64,000 nucleotides of DNA from the NCBI GenBank assembly GCA_900468535.1, contig UBTY01000016.1, positions 124,001-188,000 of the forward strand, given 5' to 3'. The translations under genes and the position numbers were made by a program. Origin of the DNA: Hyphomicrobiales bacterium (GTDB lineage Bacteria > Pseudomonadota > Alphaproteobacteria > Rhizobiales > Rhizobiaceae). The notes beneath the pieces were generated by a model. It was not told where the DNA came from and made no database searches. It saw only the letters and a list, made by a program, of their open reading frames with translations. Shown here piece after piece: positions 1 to 9,414 of this stretch; position 1 is the stretch's first letter, and every line of letters starts with the position of its first letter.

Positions 1-321
1 GGCGAAGATCTCGCGCCCGATGCCCTGACGATGCAGCGGCTGCCGGACATAGAGCAGATGGAGCATGACGGTCTTCGTCATTTCATCCGACATGGCGGCA
101 TACCCGATGCCGCCGATGTCTTTGCCGTTGTCCGCAACCAGGAACTCGGCATTCTTCTTCGCGAGTCTTGTCTGAAGCGCTGTCGGCGAAAACAGGTGGT
201 CGATCAGCTCGCTCACCTTGGCTTCACCGTAGAGGCCGGCGTAAGTCGCACGGAAACCTTCATCGAGCAGGATGCGGATCTTGCCAAGATCGCGCTCGCT
301 GGCGGTGCGCACGAAATACAC
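1..321 (-). CDS. GNAT-family N-acetyltransferase, C-terminal part cut by window edge
   Basis: Reading leftward from a GTG at 321, the frame stays open to the window edge and gives about 107 residues beginning VYFVRTASERDLGKIR. A GNAT-like acetyl-CoA motif is visible near the edge (LYVRQPLHRQGIGREIF, matching the Q/RxxGxG/A pattern). The ribosome site GAGGAG lies in the last codons of gatB, four bases upstream of this gene, so the two are probably translated together. The substrate cannot be told from sequence; small-molecule or protein N-acetylation is the family activity. The remainder lies outside the window. Confidence 0.7.
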   Translation of the reverse strand, partial: MYFVRTASERDLGKIRILLDEGFRATYAGLYGEAKVSELIDHLFSPTALQTRLAKKNAEFLVADNGKDIGGIGYAAMSDEMTKTVMLHLLYVRQPLHRQGIGREIFA

Positions 322-325
322 GGCC

Positions 326-1828
326 TTACTCCTCGATGCCGAGTTTCGCCTTCACGAGAGCCTGGACGGCCTGCGGGTTTGCCTTGCCGCCGGTCGCCTT
401 CATCACCTGGCCGACAAACCAGCCGGCAAGTGTCGGCTTGGCCTGGACCTTGGCGACCTGATCCGGGTTGGCAGCGATGATTTCGTCGACAGCCTTCTCG
501 ATCGCGCCAGTATCGGTCACCTGTTTCATGCCGCGCGCTTCGACGATCTCGGCAGGATCACCGCCCTCGTTCAGCACGATTTCGAACACGTCCTTTGCGA
601 TCTTTCCGGAGATAGTCTCCGCCTTGATCAGGTCAATGATCGCACCCAGCTGAGCCGGCGAAACCGGAGTTTCCTCGATGCTCTTGCCGATGCGGTTCAG
701 GGCGCCGAGCAGATCGTTGATGACCCAGTTGGCGGCAGCCTTGCCATCGCGGCCTTCGGCAACGGCTTCGAAATAGTCGGCAATCGCCTTCTCCGACACC
801 AGAACGGAAGCGTCGTAGATCGACAGACCGAGTTCGCGCACGAAGCGCCCCTTCTTGTCGTCAGGCAGCTCGGGCAGATCAGCTTCGAGCGCCTTGACGA
901 ATGCATCGTCGAACTCGAGCGGCAGGAGATCCGGATCCGGGAAGTAGCGGTAGTCGTGTGCGTCTTCCTTCGAGCGCATCGACCGCGTCTCGCCCTTGTT
1001 CGGGTCGAAGAGACGGGTTTCCTGTTCGATTGCGCCGCCGTCTTCCAGAATGCTGATCTGGCGGCGTGCTTCGTATTCGATCGCCTGGCCGATGAAGCGG
1101 ATCGAGTTGACGTTCTTGATTTCGCAGCGCGTGCCGAAGCCCTCGCCCGGACGGCGCACGGAGACGTTGACGTCGGCGCGCATCGAGCCTTCGTCCATGT
1201 TGCCGTCACAGGTGCCGAGGTAGCGCACGATCGAGCGCAGCTTCGTCATGTAGGCCTTGGCTTCATCCGAGGAGCGCATGTCCGGCTTGGAGACGATCTC
1301 CATCAGCGCCACGCCCGAGCGGTTGAGGTCGACATAGGACATCGTGGCGTGCTGGTCGTGCAGCGACTTGCCGGCGTCCTGCTCGAGGTGCAGGCGCTCG
1401 ATGCCGATCTCGATGTCCTCGAACTGACCCTGACGATCCGGGCCGAGCGAGATCACGATCTTGCCTTCGCCGACGATCGGATCCTTGAACTGCGAGATCT
1501 GATAGCCCTGCGGCAGATCGGGATAGAAGTAGTTCTTGCGGTCGAAGAGCGAGCGCTTGTTGATCTGCGCCTTGAGACCAAGGCCGGTGCGGACGGCCTG
1601 TCTGACGCATTCCTCGTTGATAACAGGCAGCATGCCGGGCATGGCCGCATCGACGAGCGAAACGTTGGAATTCTGCGGCTTGCCGAATTCGGTCGCAGCG
1701 CCCGAGAACAGCTTCGAATTCGACAGCACCTGCGCATGGACTTCCATGCCGATGATGACTTCCCAGTCGCCAGTGGCGCCGGGAATGAAGCGTTTCGGAT
1801 CAGGCGTGCGAACGTCAACAAGGGTCAT
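326..1828 (-). CDS. gatB: Aspartyl/glutamyl-tRNA(Asn/Gln) amidotransferase subunit B
   Basis: This 500-residue protein has the full GatB length. The N-terminal signature [18 protein letters not shown] is present, followed by the cradle domain and a C-terminal helical YqeY-like tail (about residues 380-500) that holds the tRNA. GatB binds the misacylated Glu-tRNA(Gln) or Asp-tRNA(Asn), activates the side chain with ATP and receives ammonia from GatA. It lies downstream of gatC and gatA on the same strand but is separated from them by about 2.3 kb holding a GNAT gene, a small hypothetical gene, YjhX, another GNAT and a DUF1294 gene, so the GatCAB set is not one tight operon. Identity is secure. 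Confidence 0.97.
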   Translation of the reverse strand: MTLVDVRTPDPKRFIPGATGDWEVIIGMEVHAQVLSNSKLFSGAATEFGKPQNSNVSLVDAAMPGMLPVINEECVRQAVRTGLGLKAQINKRSLFDRKNYFYPDLPQGYQISQFKDPIVGEGKIVISLGPDRQGQFEDIEIGIERLHLEQDAGKSLHDQHATMSYVDLNRSGVALMEIVSKPDMRSSDEAKAYMTKLRSIVRYLGTCDGNMDEGSMRADVNVSVRRPGEGFGTRCEIKNVNSIRFIGQAIEYEARRQISILEDGGAIEQETRLFDPNKGETRSMRSKEDAHDYRYFPDPDLLPLEFDDAFVKALEADLPELPDDKKGRFVRELGLSIYDASVLVSEKAIADYFEAVAEGRDGKAAANWVINDLLGALNRIGKSIEETPVSPAQLGAIIDLIKAETISGKIAKDVFEIVLNEGGDPAEIVEARGMKQVTDTGAIEKAVDEIIAANPDQVAKVQAKPTLAGWFVGQVMKATGGKANPQAVQALVKAKLGIEE

Positions 1829-1968
1829 GGAAATGCTCTTTTGAGGCTATCTTATTCAACAGGTGAGGTAACGGAAATGGCTTGCCGGTGCAAGGCTTTC
1901 GGCTGTGCGTCGCAGCAAGGCAGCCGGTTTGGCGCATGTTAACGCATCGACATTAGCCTGAGCCGATC

Positions 1969-2280
1969 ATGGCAACGCATATTCTGATAATCCTTGCACT
2001 CTTTATCACACTGAACGCCCTCGCCTTTCTGGTGTATTTTCTGGACAAGCAGGCCGCGCGCAACCGTCGGAGGCGGATCAGCGAGAGGACGCTCCTGACA
2101 CTGGCACTGATCGGCGGCAGCCTGGGCGCCGTTTGCGCGCAAAAACTGCTACGCCACAAGACCCAGAAGGAACCATTTCGGTCGCTGCTCAAAGCAATCG
2201 TCGTGTTTCATGCCACCGCCGCCATTCTTCTCTCGGCTGCGGCCGGATACATGTTTCTGGAATTGCCGCCGCTAGACTGA
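1969..2280 (+). CDS. DUF1294 family small membrane protein
   Basis: This 103-residue protein has two hydrophobic spans (about residues 4-26 and 76-98) joined by a basic loop (DKQAARNRRRRISERTLL). The pattern of first helix, DK-A-R-RI-E--LL---L-GG-LG, then HKT-K--F matches DUF1294, a family of small membrane proteins of unknown role, often found next to cold-shock domains. No cold-shock domain is fused here. It reads away from gatB, and its stop overlaps the end of the converging GNAT gene by nine bases. Confidence 0.8.
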   Translation: MATHILIILALFITLNALAFLVYFLDKQAARNRRRRISERTLLTLALIGGSLGAVCAQKLLRHKTQKEPFRSLLKAIVVFHATAAILLSAAAGYMFLELPPLD

Positions 2281-2784
2281 GCCGTATGTTCCGTCGTCAG
2301 CGGAAACGAGCGATTTAGACAGGCCGACGGATGGCACATCGCGATCGAGCTTGGGGTTGTAGGCGATCGACAGCCAGTGAATCGCGTATCCGCGTTTCTG
2401 GAAGAAGCTGATCGCCTCGGTGTTTCCGGAGTGTGTCTGCATCGCCGCCGTGTCGAAGCCGTGCCCGGCGATCTCTCTTTCAAGCTCCTGCAGAAGTGCT
2501 GTGCCGAGGCCATGGCCGATGAAAGACGGATCGATCCAGAAATCTGAAATCTTCTCGTCGAGCGTTTCGCGCGCGGCCCAGCCCGCCGCATGTCCGTTCC
2601 ACTCGATGACCGTTACGGTGATCCAGCTGTTCGAAACGAAATTGAAGAAAGCACTTCTGGCAGCATCGAGCATGGCATCCGCTTCGCCAATCGACGCCAT
2701 CGCCTTTTGCCAGGCCCTTACACCGATCTCGCTCAAGAGCTCCGCTTCGTCTTCACGAGCATTGCGAATATGGATCAACGACAC
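2272..2784 (-). CDS. GNAT-family N-acetyltransferase
   Basis: This 170-residue GNAT has the acetyl-CoA binding loop at about residues 88-104 (DPSFIGHGLGTALLQEL; Q/RxxGxG-like GHGLGTAL) and the downstream N/FFxKxGF-type strand (AISFFQKRGYAIHW). The Met start follows MSLIHIRNAREDEAELL, the usual beta-1/alpha-1 opening of the family. It converges on the DUF1294 gene. It resembles the GNAT at 3668-4162 in layout (both carry a D-WIDP---GHG-G-AL block), so the two may be diverged paralogues. The substrate is unknown. Confidence 0.85.
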   Translation of the reverse strand: MSLIHIRNAREDEAELLSEIGVRAWQKAMASIGEADAMLDAARSAFFNFVSNSWITVTVIEWNGHAAGWAARETLDEKISDFWIDPSFIGHGLGTALLQELEREIAGHGFDTAAMQTHSGNTEAISFFQKRGYAIHWLSIAYNPKLDRDVPSVGLSKSLVSADDGTYGSV

Positions 2785-3070
2785 CTCCGTGCTGAGGTCG
2801 AATTAAACCACCGAATCGCCGCCTTATCAAAGCCTTACGTTCTCGAGGCGAATTTCTTGCTCAAATCCCCCGGTGGTTGCAAAACTTGACCTCGCGCCCT
2901 GCTGACGGTATCAAGGCGCCATGTTGAACTCATACTCTGAGACCCGGTAGAGGCCCTGCCCGCAGGTTTTGCTGCGCGCACGGGCCCGAAAAAACGAAGC
3001 CCTGACGTCCGATCGGACGCCAGATCGTTTTTATGCGCCTATTCGGCGCTATTACCGGATCAACATATCC

Positions 3071-3328
3071 ATGGATATTTCACGCACGGAGCAGCGTATC
3101 CTGCACCTTTTGGCCCAGGGCGGCCGCATTGAAATCGAACGCGACGACAACCGGAAAATCGAGACGGTGAAGTGCTTCACCCGCGACGGCTGGGTCTATC
3201 CCGGCTTCGGTCTAGAGCTGTTTCGCAAATTGAAGCAGAAACGGGCGATCAAATCCTCGGGCGGCAAGCCCTACCGCATCACCGAACGGGGCCTGGTTCT
3301 TGTGAGAGCGGAGCAGGATAACAGGTAG
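3071..3328 (+). CDS. yjhX: YjhX-family (DUF2084) protein, predicted toxin
   Basis: The start is taken at the ATG at 3071 because the family begins MDISRTEQRILHLLAQGGRI; the open frame upstream has no family similarity. The 85-residue product matches the YjhX toxin family nearly end to end, with its conserved FTRDGW and final ITERGL blocks. The name comes from weak evidence in E. coli (YjhX-YjhQ, where YjhQ is a GNAT). No obvious antitoxin is adjacent, although GNAT genes flank it on both sides (2272-2784 and 3668-4162). The 286 bases upstream hold no gene; they contain the palindrome CGTCCGATCGGACG near 3008. Confidence 0.8.
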   Translation: MDISRTEQRILHLLAQGGRIEIERDDNRKIETVKCFTRDGWVYPGFGLELFRKLKQKRAIKSSGGKPYRITERGLVLVRAEQDNR

Positions 3329-3367
3329 TCTACGATGGTCAGCCGCGCGTCTTCCGGGCGCGCGGCT

Positions 3368-3643
3368 TCATCGAAGAGCTGCAAGCTCAGCCTTCATCAC
3401 CGACCACTCCTCGGCCACAGTGCCCGTCCCGCGCCGCTTGCCTGCCCGACGGTACCAATAGTCTGCGTTCCAGTCATCGCCTTCGATCCGATGGCAGATT
3501 GCATGCCCCCAGTCAAAAGGCGGCTCGCCTTCATGCGACTGGCAGATTTCGTGCACCGCCTGCCACTCGGCACCCATGACGAACCCCACAGCCGCAAGGC
3601 CATCGAGCGCTTCGATCATGTCAGTCAGATCCTGTTTGGACAT
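3368..3643 (-). CDS. Conserved hypothetical protein, 91 residues
   Basis: The product begins MSKQDLTDMIEALDGLAAVGFVMG and is rich in aromatic residues towards the end (WNADYWYRRAGKRRG). The start has a usable ribosome site (GGGAGGAGG) just upstream. It is acidic, soluble and without signal peptide or membrane span. I do not assign a named family. It lies between the converging yjhX-like gene and the GNAT at 3668, on the gat strand. Confidence 0.6.
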   Translation of the reverse strand: MSKQDLTDMIEALDGLAAVGFVMGAEWQAVHEICQSHEGEPPFDWGHAICHRIEGDDWNADYWYRRAGKRRGTGTVAEEWSVMKAELAALR

Positions 3644-3667
3644 AAGCCTCCTCCCGAGATTGCGGCC

Positions 3668-4162
3668 CTAGCCGAGATGCTTCTCCAGATGCACCTTTTG
3701 AAGCGAAATTCCGAGTTCCGGATCGAACGTCTCACCATGCCAGACGATCGAGAAACCTGCTCGCTCGTAGAGCCGAATAGCGCGTGCGTTGATCGCTCTG
3801 GTGTCGATTTTTGCGACCCTAAAGCCGTCGCCGGCAATGCTTTTGATGAAATAACGAACAAGGGCGGAGCCGATACCATGGCCTTGGTAGGCAGGATCAA
3901 TCCAGATGTCGGAGATACAATCGGGCTCGTTTTCTCGTGCGCCCCATCCGACCACCCTGCCATCAAGTTCAGCGACGGCGACATCGCCTTTGGCCGCAGC
4001 GGGATAATTATGGAAAGCCTCGCGGGCACGTTCGATGACGTCTGCCTCATTGAAGGCAGCCTCTTCGGTGCTGCCGCATTTCCATGCCGCAAAACCGACT
4101 TCGCCGACCATGTGATGGTCGGCGAGGGTCATTTTTCGGATTTCAGGTTCGCTTACCACCAC
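3668..4162 (-). CDS. GNAT-family N-acetyltransferase downstream of gatA
   Basis: This is a 164-residue GNAT with an acetyl-CoA loop ([18 protein letters not shown], about residues 93-110) and the [13 protein letters not shown] strand-helix typical of the RimI-like group. The start is uncertain. The longest frame uses GTG at 4162, inside the last codons of gatA (stop at 4153), which gives a ten-base overlap and translational coupling; an ATG at 4132 ([10 protein letters not shown]) is the alternative and fits the family N-terminus nearly as well. It shares layout with the GNAT at 2272-2784. Confidence 0.82.
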   Translation of the reverse strand: MVVSEPEIRKMTLADHHMVGEVGFAAWKCGSTEEAAFNEADVIERAREAFHNYPAAAKGDVAVAELDGRVVGWGARENEPDCISDIWIDPAYQGHGIGSALVRYFIKSIAGDGFRVAKIDTRAINARAIRLYERAGFSIVWHGETFDPELGISLQKVHLEKHLG

Positions 4163-5634
4163 TTGGCTGGGGTGAACTTGCCGGCAGCCTGTTCGATCAC
4201 GTGCGCCGTCTTGAACAGCGTCTCTTCATCGAAGGGCTTGCCGATCAGTTGCAGGCCGAGCGGAAGACCTTTGTGGTCGAGGCCAGCAGGAACGGCAATG
4301 CCCGGGAGGCCGGCCATGTTCACCGTCACGGTGAAGATGTCGTTGAGGTACATCTTGACCGGATCGGAGGCGAGGTTCTCATCGGCTACGCCGAAGGCCG
4401 ACGACGGGGTCGCGGGCGTCAAGATCGCATCGACGCCGGCGTTGAACGCCAGTTCGAAGTCGCGCTTGATCAGCGTGCGGACCTTCTGGGCCTTGATGTA
4501 GTAGGCGTCGTAGTAGCCGGCTGACAAAACGTAGGTGCCGATCATGATGCGGCGCTTGACTTCCTTGCCGAAGCCAGCGGCACGCGTCTTCTCGTACATG
4601 TCGACGATGTCCTTGCCGTCGACGCGCAGGCCATAACGGACGCCGTCATAGCGAGCGAGGTTCGACGAGGCTTCCGCCGGAGCAACGATATAGTAGGCCG
4701 GCAGGGCGTACTTGGTGTGCGGCAGCGAGATGTTGACGATCTCGGCGCCGGCATCCTTCAGCCAGGCAATGCCCTGCTGCCAGAGCGTTTCGATTTCGTC
4801 AGGCATGCCATCGACGCGGTACTCATTCGGAATACCGATCTTCATGCCCTTCAGCGACTGGCCGAGTGCGGCCTCGTAATCCGGAACCGGCAGGTCGACG
4901 GAGGTCGTGTCCTTCGGATCGACCGACGCCATCGACTTCAGCAGGATCGCGGCATCGCGGACATCGCGGGCAATCGGGCCGGCCTGGTCGAGGGAGGATG
5001 CGAAGGCTACCGTGCCCCAGCGCGAGCAACGGCCGTAGGTCGGCTTGATCCCAACGGTGCCGGTGAAGGCGGCAGGCTGGCGGATCGAGCCGCCGGTATC
5101 CGTTGCCGTGGCGCCGGCGCAGAGGTGGGCCGCAACGGCAGCCGCCGAGCCGCCCGAAGAGCCGCCGGGTACGAGCTGCTGATTGGAGCCAGCCGAACGC
5201 CAGGGATTGATCACCGCGCCGTAGTAGGAGGTCTCGTTGGAAGAACCCATGGCGAACTCGTCCATGTTGAGTTTACCGAGCATGACGGCGCCATCGTCCC
5301 ACAGGTTCTGCGTGACTGTCGACTCGTAGTGCGGCTTGAAACCATCGAGGATGTGGCTGCAGGCCTGCGTGTGAATGCCTTCGGTGGCGAACAGGTCCTT
5401 GATGCCAAGCGGGATGCCTTCGAGATCACCGCCCTTGCCGCCGGCGAGGCGCGCGTCGGAGGCTTCCGCCATCTGCAGCGCCTTTTCGGGCGTCACCTTG
5501 ATGTAGGCGTTGAGCTTTTCGTTGGCCGCTTCGATCGCCGAGATATAGGCTTCGGTCAGTTCGGTCGCTTTGATTTCCTTGGCGCGCAGCTTCGTGCGGG
5601 CTTCGGCAATGGTCAGGCTGGTGAGTTCGCTCAT
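4153..5634 (-). CDS. gatA: Glutamyl-tRNA(Gln) amidotransferase subunit A
   Basis: GatA is the amidase that releases ammonia from glutamine for GatB. The 493-residue protein carries the amidase signature with the Ser-cisSer-Lys triad: the Lys in GIKDLF, the Ser pair in [10 protein letters not shown], and [12 protein letters not shown] start at the ATG at 5634 ([13 protein letters not shown]); a TTG five codons earlier is possible but less likely. It lies 54 bases downstream of gatC on the same strand. The gene is intact and of standard length. Confidence 0.97.
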   Translation of the reverse strand: MSELTSLTIAEARTKLRAKEIKATELTEAYISAIEAANEKLNAYIKVTPEKALQMAEASDARLAGGKGGDLEGIPLGIKDLFATEGIHTQACSHILDGFKPHYESTVTQNLWDDGAVMLGKLNMDEFAMGSSNETSYYGAVINPWRSAGSNQQLVPGGSSGGSAAAVAAHLCAGATATDTGGSIRQPAAFTGTVGIKPTYGRCSRWGTVAFASSLDQAGPIARDVRDAAILLKSMASVDPKDTTSVDLPVPDYEAALGQSLKGMKIGIPNEYRVDGMPDEIETLWQQGIAWLKDAGAEIVNISLPHTKYALPAYYIVAPAEASSNLARYDGVRYGLRVDGKDIVDMYEKTRAAGFGKEVKRRIMIGTYVLSAGYYDAYYIKAQKVRTLIKRDFELAFNAGVDAILTPATPSSAFGVADENLASDPVKMYLNDIFTVTVNMAGLPGIAVPAGLDHKGLPLGLQLIGKPFDEETLFKTAHVIEQAAGKFTPAKWW

Positions 5635-5688
5635 GGTAATTCGCTTCAAATCTGGAATGGCAACGGAGGTCGGAAAACGGCGAAGGCC

Positions 5689-5976
5689 TTATTCGACGAC
5701 TTTGGGTACCAGGAAGAAATTCTGATCGGTGACCGGCGCGTTCGAGACGATGTCGGAAGCCTTGTTGCCGTCGGTCACGTTATCGGTGCGCTTCTTCATC
5801 TCCATCGGCGTGACCGATGTCATTGCTTCGACGCCTTCGACATCGACTTCGGAGAGCTGCTCGACGAAGCCGAGGATACCATTCAGCTCACCCACCATGC
5901 GATTTGCCTCTTCTTCGGTGACGGCAATACGGGCAAGGCGCGCTACGCGCTTAACGGTGGCAAAGTCGACGGACAT
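5689..5976 (-). CDS. gatC: Aspartyl/glutamyl-tRNA(Asn/Gln) amidotransferase subunit C
   Basis: This 95-residue protein has the GatC layout: N-terminal helix ([21 protein letters not shown]), the [26 protein letters not shown] block and a C-terminal [15 protein letters not shown] segment ending in FFLVPKVVE. GatC is the clamp that ties GatA to GatB. It heads the gatCA transcription unit; gatB lies further downstream on the same strand. Confidence 0.97.
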   Translation of the reverse strand: MSVDFATVKRVARLARIAVTEEEANRMVGELNGILGFVEQLSEVDVEGVEAMTSVTPMEMKKRTDNVTDGNKASDIVSNAPVTDQNFFLVPKVVE

Positions 5977-6103
5977 GGTATTCTCCGGATAGGATTTTTC
6001 CTACCCGCTATAAAGGCCATGCCCGCTGTGCGCAACGGGCATGGCCTTTCGATTGCGTAGAATTCCGCCTCCTATAAGCGAAGCGGTTTCAGCAAACCCT
6101 GGA

Positions 6104-6808
6104 CTAGAAAGCCAGACTTTCGCCCGGCTTCGGAACTTTGACCGATGTCTTCGATCCTTCCATGCCGGACACGAACTTTTCCGGCGTCTGGTCGATGATC
6201 GGGAAGGTGCCGTAGTGGCAGGGTATCGCCGTCTTGAAGCCAAAGTAGCGCTGGCAAGCCAGGGCCGCGACCGCGCCGCCCATCGTGAAGCGGTCGCCGA
6301 CCGGCACCAGTCCGATATCCGGTTGATGCAGTTCGTTGATCAGTGCCATGTCCGAGAAGATGTCGGTGTCGCCCATTGCAAGGATGGAAGCTTCGTCGTC
6401 GAAATGCAGCATCAGGCCGTTTGCGTTGCCGAGCGCATGCGAAACGCCGTCTTCGGTGATCTGGGCGGAGGAATGCAGCGCGTTGGTGAAGGTTGCCGAG
6501 AAACCGTCGAAGGAAACGGTCCCGCCGGTATTGCCCATTTCGAGCTTCGTCAGGCCCTTGGACCCCAGCCACGAGGCAAGGTCGGCGTTGGCGAGGACGA
6601 CCGCGCCGGTTTCCTTGGCAAGCGCTACGGTATCGCCGACATGATCGCCGTGGCCATGCGTCAGGAGGATGTGCGTGACGCCGCTTGTGACGTCCTTCAG
6701 GTTCTGCCCCGAGAATGAGGAATTGTGCGTCAGGAAGGGATCCAGCAGGATTTTCGCCTTTCCGACCTCGATGCGGAAAGCGGAGTGACCTAGCCACGTG
6801 ATCTTCAT
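6104..6808 (-). CDS. UPF0173-family metal-dependent hydrolase
   Basis: This 234-residue protein begins [25 protein letters not shown] and contains the metallo-beta-lactamase-fold motif [10 protein letters not shown] (about residues 51-60), with a second metal ligand block near NALHSSAQ and a distal GDRFTMGG. This matches UPF0173, whose members are predicted zinc hydrolases of unknown substrate. It is divergent from ruvX, with about 115 bases between the two starts. Confidence 0.93.
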   Translation of the reverse strand: MKITWLGHSAFRIEVGKAKILLDPFLTHNSSFSGQNLKDVTSGVTHILLTHGHGDHVGDTVALAKETGAVVLANADLASWLGSKGLTKLEMGNTGGTVSFDGFSATFTNALHSSAQITEDGVSHALGNANGLMLHFDDEASILAMGDTDIFSDMALINELHQPDIGLVPVGDRFTMGGAVAALACQRYFGFKTAIPCHYGTFPIIDQTPEKFVSGMEGSKTSVKVPKPGESLAF

Positions 6809-6924
6809 GAAATTCTCCTTTTAATATGGATGCAAAAGCCTGCTTTGCTCGCTATGGACATATCCGATGCGGCCGCAAAGAAAAGCCGCGCTGCTTCAAT
6901 TTCTTTTGACGGGATGAAACGACG

Positions 6925-7419
6925 ATGACGGTGCTGACGATCGAAGAACTGGCGACGGTGTTGCAACCGGGACAGGCGATCGCTGGGCTCGATCTCGGCA
7001 CGAAGACGATCGGGCTTTCCATGTCCGATCTCGGTCGGCGCTTTTCGACGCCGCGGCCCGTCCTCAGGCGCGAGAAGTTCTCGATCGACGCGACGTCTCT
7101 GCTGGACTTTGCCGCCAAGGAAAAGGTTACGGCCTTCGTGATCGGCCTGCCCATGAATATGGACGGATCAGCCGGACCGCGCGTTCAGGCCACGCGTGCC
7201 TTCGTGCGCAACATGGAGCAGAAAACCGACCTTCCCTTCGTCTATTGGGACGAGCGGCTGTCCACCGTTGCCGCCGAGCGGGCGCTGCTGGAAATGGACG
7301 TCTCGCGCAAGCAGCGTGCAGAGCGTATCGACTCGGCTGCGGCAAGCTTCATTCTTCAGGGAGCTCTGGACAGGCTTTCCTTGCTCGGCAGAGCCGCGTC
7401 CGAAGACCGCGACGCCTGA
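6925..7419 (+). CDS. ruvX: Putative pre-16S rRNA nuclease / Holliday junction resolvase-like protein YqgF
   Basis: The 164-residue RNase H-fold protein shows the three expected acidic blocks: [30 protein letters not shown], and [16 protein letters not shown] followed by [16 protein letters not shown]. The E. coli member trims 16S rRNA precursors; the older name refers to a Holliday junction resolvase prediction. The N-terminal extension ([16 protein letters not shown]) is usual in rhizobial members. Its 3' end overlaps the converging small membrane gene by about 64 bases. Confidence 0.95.
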   Translation: MTVLTIEELATVLQPGQAIAGLDLGTKTIGLSMSDLGRRFSTPRPVLRREKFSIDATSLLDFAAKEKVTAFVIGLPMNMDGSAGPRVQATRAFVRNMEQKTDLPFVYWDERLSTVAAERALLEMDVSRKQRAERIDSAAASFILQGALDRLSLLGRAASEDRDA

Positions 7420-7688
7420 CGGGCACGCCACCAGGCGGCAATTGCCTTGCGGCGGCGGAAGCCGATGATTGCGAAAACAACAAGACTATCGACGGCGATC
7501 GCGCGGGCGACCAGCGGCGGAATGGTTTCCGGCGGAATGCCGAGCACCTTGCCATAAATCTGGAAAGTCAGGTCATGAACCTGCCTGCTCAGCATGAAGA
7601 TGCCGAAATTCATGTCGTAGTAGGAGAGCCAGTACCATCCCGCCAGGAAGACGATCGGACCGGCCCAAAAGATCAGAAACCACTTCAT
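7356..7688 (-). CDS. Small membrane protein, DUF6105-like
   Basis: The start is taken at the ATG at 7688 ([17 protein letters not shown]); a longer open frame upstream is out of character. The 110-residue product has two hydrophobic stretches (about residues 3-20 and 62-80) and a conserved-looking middle ([29 protein letters not shown]). I recall such proteins as DUF6105 in Rhizobiales, which I cannot check. Its start overlaps the stop of the small membrane gene upstream (ATGA), so the pair is probably co-translated. The last 64 bases overlap ruvX head-on. Confidence 0.7.
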   Translation of the reverse strand: MKWFLIFWAGPIVFLAGWYWLSYYDMNFGIFMLSRQVHDLTFQIYGKVLGIPPETIPPLVARAIAVDSLVVFAIIGFRRRKAIAAWWRARQASRSSDAALPSKESLSRAP

Positions 7689-7858
7689 GCGGCCGTCTCT
7701 CGTTCTCTGCGAATGGATAGGCCCTCGTGGGAAACCGCCCATATCGACAACGCCATCGTACCCAGAACCAGCGCCGGCACAGCGATATCCAGCGCAAGCA
7801 CAGCGAAAAACATCATCGCGGCAACAAGAAACACCGCTCTCGCGATTTTGGTTCCCAT
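7685..7858 (-). CDS. Small membrane protein, 57 residues
   Basis: The product MGTKIARAVFLVAAMMFFAVL continues into a second hydrophobic stretch (AVPALVLGTMALSIWAV) and a basic tail, consistent with a two-helix inner-membrane protein. The stop overlaps the start of the next small membrane gene by four bases. An earlier in-frame ATG at 7894 would add twelve residues without a better ribosome site. No function is recognised. Confidence 0.5.
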   Translation of the reverse strand: MGTKIARAVFLVAAMMFFAVLALDIAVPALVLGTMALSIWAVSHEGLSIRRERETAA

Positions 7859-7981
7859 GGTTCCAGACACCCAACATTTTGGACTGCCTGGCAAACTGAC
7901 TTCTTACCCGTGAAGGCGCAACGTAAACCATTTGTTAAGGTTAACGCGCACCGGGATGCCTGTGGAAAGTTCGTCCCCGTC

Positions 7982-8644
7982 TCAGCCGTAAACGCCGCGA
8001 ACGATACGCTTCAGGGCGATCGCGGCCTTCTCCCAATCCTTCGACGTTTTCAGCGCCAGTCCGGCGCACTGGCCGCCAGCCGATGCCGAAAGAACGAGAT
8101 GCTGAATGGCGGCAATCAGAATCGCATTGACGGCGACCACATCGACACCCTTCGGCGGCGTCAGCGATCCCCGCATCCGATCGAGCCAGTTCGCCAGGGC
8201 TTTCGACCGCGCTTCGGAAAGCCGCCTCACCTGCTCGGTGTTTTCCGAAACTTCCCAGGCAACGATTCGGCGAACAAGCGGATCGTCCCGCAATGCCTCA
8301 AGGAAAAGCAGCGACAGCCGTTCCATGAGGTCGCCGTAAGTCAGGAGGAACATGCCGCCTGTATCCTCGGGGATACGGTCCTTGACCCAATTGCCGAGAT
8401 CCGCGCCAATCGCCTCGATCAGACCGTTCAAGCCACCGTAGTAGCGGTAGATCAGCTGCTTGTCGCATCCGGCGCGTCGGGCGACGGCGTTGATGCCGAA
8501 GTTCTGGAACCCCTCTTCCGCCAACAGCGACTTGGCTGCGTTCAGGATCGCTTTTTCCGTCGCGCCGCGGTCGCGGATGCGCTTCTCGGGTTCGACACGG
8601 GTTGCGTCGGCAACGGGCGCAAGTACCATTGGGTCGTTCAGCAT
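7982..8644 (-). CDS. TetR/AcrR-family transcriptional regulator
   Basis: Starting at the ATG at 8644, the 220-residue product has an N-terminal TetR helix-turn-helix at about residues 27-73 (ATEKAILNAAKSLLAEEGF...INAVARRAGCDKQLIYRYYGG). The C-terminal ligand domain is all-helical and has no recognisable sensor motif. A long open frame extends upstream of this start, but it lacks TetR similarity and crosses the neighbouring gene. The nearest gene on the same strand upstream is a GNAT about 150 bases away; the regulated target is unknown. Confidence 0.88.
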   Translation of the reverse strand: MLNDPMVLAPVADATRVEPEKRIRDRGATEKAILNAAKSLLAEEGFQNFGINAVARRAGCDKQLIYRYYGGLNGLIEAIGADLGNWVKDRIPEDTGGMFLLTYGDLMERLSLLFLEALRDDPLVRRIVAWEVSENTEQVRRLSEARSKALANWLDRMRGSLTPPKGVDVVAVNAILIAAIQHLVLSASAGGQCAGLALKTSKDWEKAAIALKRIVRGVYG

Positions 8645-8796
8645 GAGGGATTCGGTCCAGTTGTCACTTTCCGGTGAGTAACAACGCCACACATGCGCGG
8701 CAACGGACTGTTCTTGAAAGATTGTGGACAGTTTGCCGAAGACGACAACAATTTCAAAGCTGTCACCGTGCAGCGACATCACGCCGCTGCGGGACC

Positions 8797-9414
8797 TTAG
8801 AGTCGCTGCCCGAACCACACAGTCCGGTCGGAGGCCTCGACGAGAGGTGGCCCCTGTCGGCTGAAGCCGCGCGAACTCCAGAAACGCAATGCGCCGTGAT
8901 TGCCGGCGTTGGCGCCGAGATGGACGGCGTCCACGCCGGCCTTCCGGGCAGTCGTGAACCACATGTCCAGAAGTCTCGTGCCCATCCCCTGCCCCTGCAG
9001 GCGTGGCAGCAGGTTCATATGGATATGAGCGGGAAAGGCTTCGACAAGCCGGGCAGGTGCGCGCGACGGATGATGAATCGCGGCGATGCGCTTCTGGTCC
9101 GCATCCCAGCTCTCGGGATCGCCCTGCGGATCGGCGTAGGCTTCGCGAAGTGCTGGCCACCAGTCGCGCTCGAGCCGCTCTTCAAACGCAACCGTATCGA
9201 ACACGCCGACGATATAGCCGGCGACGCCTTCGGCATCTTCCACCACAAAGGCGGATTCAGGGCTCAGCATCACATAAGGTGCGGAATAGATGTGCCCGAT
9301 CAACTTTCCGTCGCGGTGCAATCCGGTCGCATCGCTGCCGGCATCGCCCGTCACCAGCGAGATTCGGTAGATCTGTTCAAGATCGTCGGCGCGGACGGGA
9401 CGCAACTCAGTCAT
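8797..9414 (-). CDS. GNAT acetyltransferase resembling the O-GlcNAcase-associated acetyltransferase domain
   Basis: The start is the ATG at 9414, which overlaps the stop of the acyl-CoA dehydrogenase gene (ATGA), so translation is coupled. The 205-residue product has a long N-terminal half with SPESAFVVEDAEGVAGYIVG and DWWPALREAYADP, followed by an acetyl-CoA loop (RLQGQGMGTRLLDMWF) and GANAGNHGALRFWSSRGF. This architecture recalls the acetyltransferase-like domain found beside O-GlcNAcases. It lies in one operon with the AidB-like gene; the functional link is not known. Confidence 0.85.
   Translation of the reverse strand: MTELRPVRADDLEQIYRISLVTGDAGSDATGLHRDGKLIGHIYSAPYVMLSPESAFVVEDAEGVAGYIVGVFDTVAFEERLERDWWPALREAYADPQGDPESWDADQKRIAAIHHPSRAPARLVEAFPAHIHMNLLPRLQGQGMGTRLLDMWFTTARKAGVDAVHLGANAGNHGALRFWSSRGFSRQGPPLVEASDRTVWFGQRL

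Noticed and set aside
272..1942. Long open frame antisense to gatB
   Set aside because: A shadow of GC-rich coding sequence; Arg/Asp/Leu-rich translation with no family pattern, while the other strand is clearly gatB.
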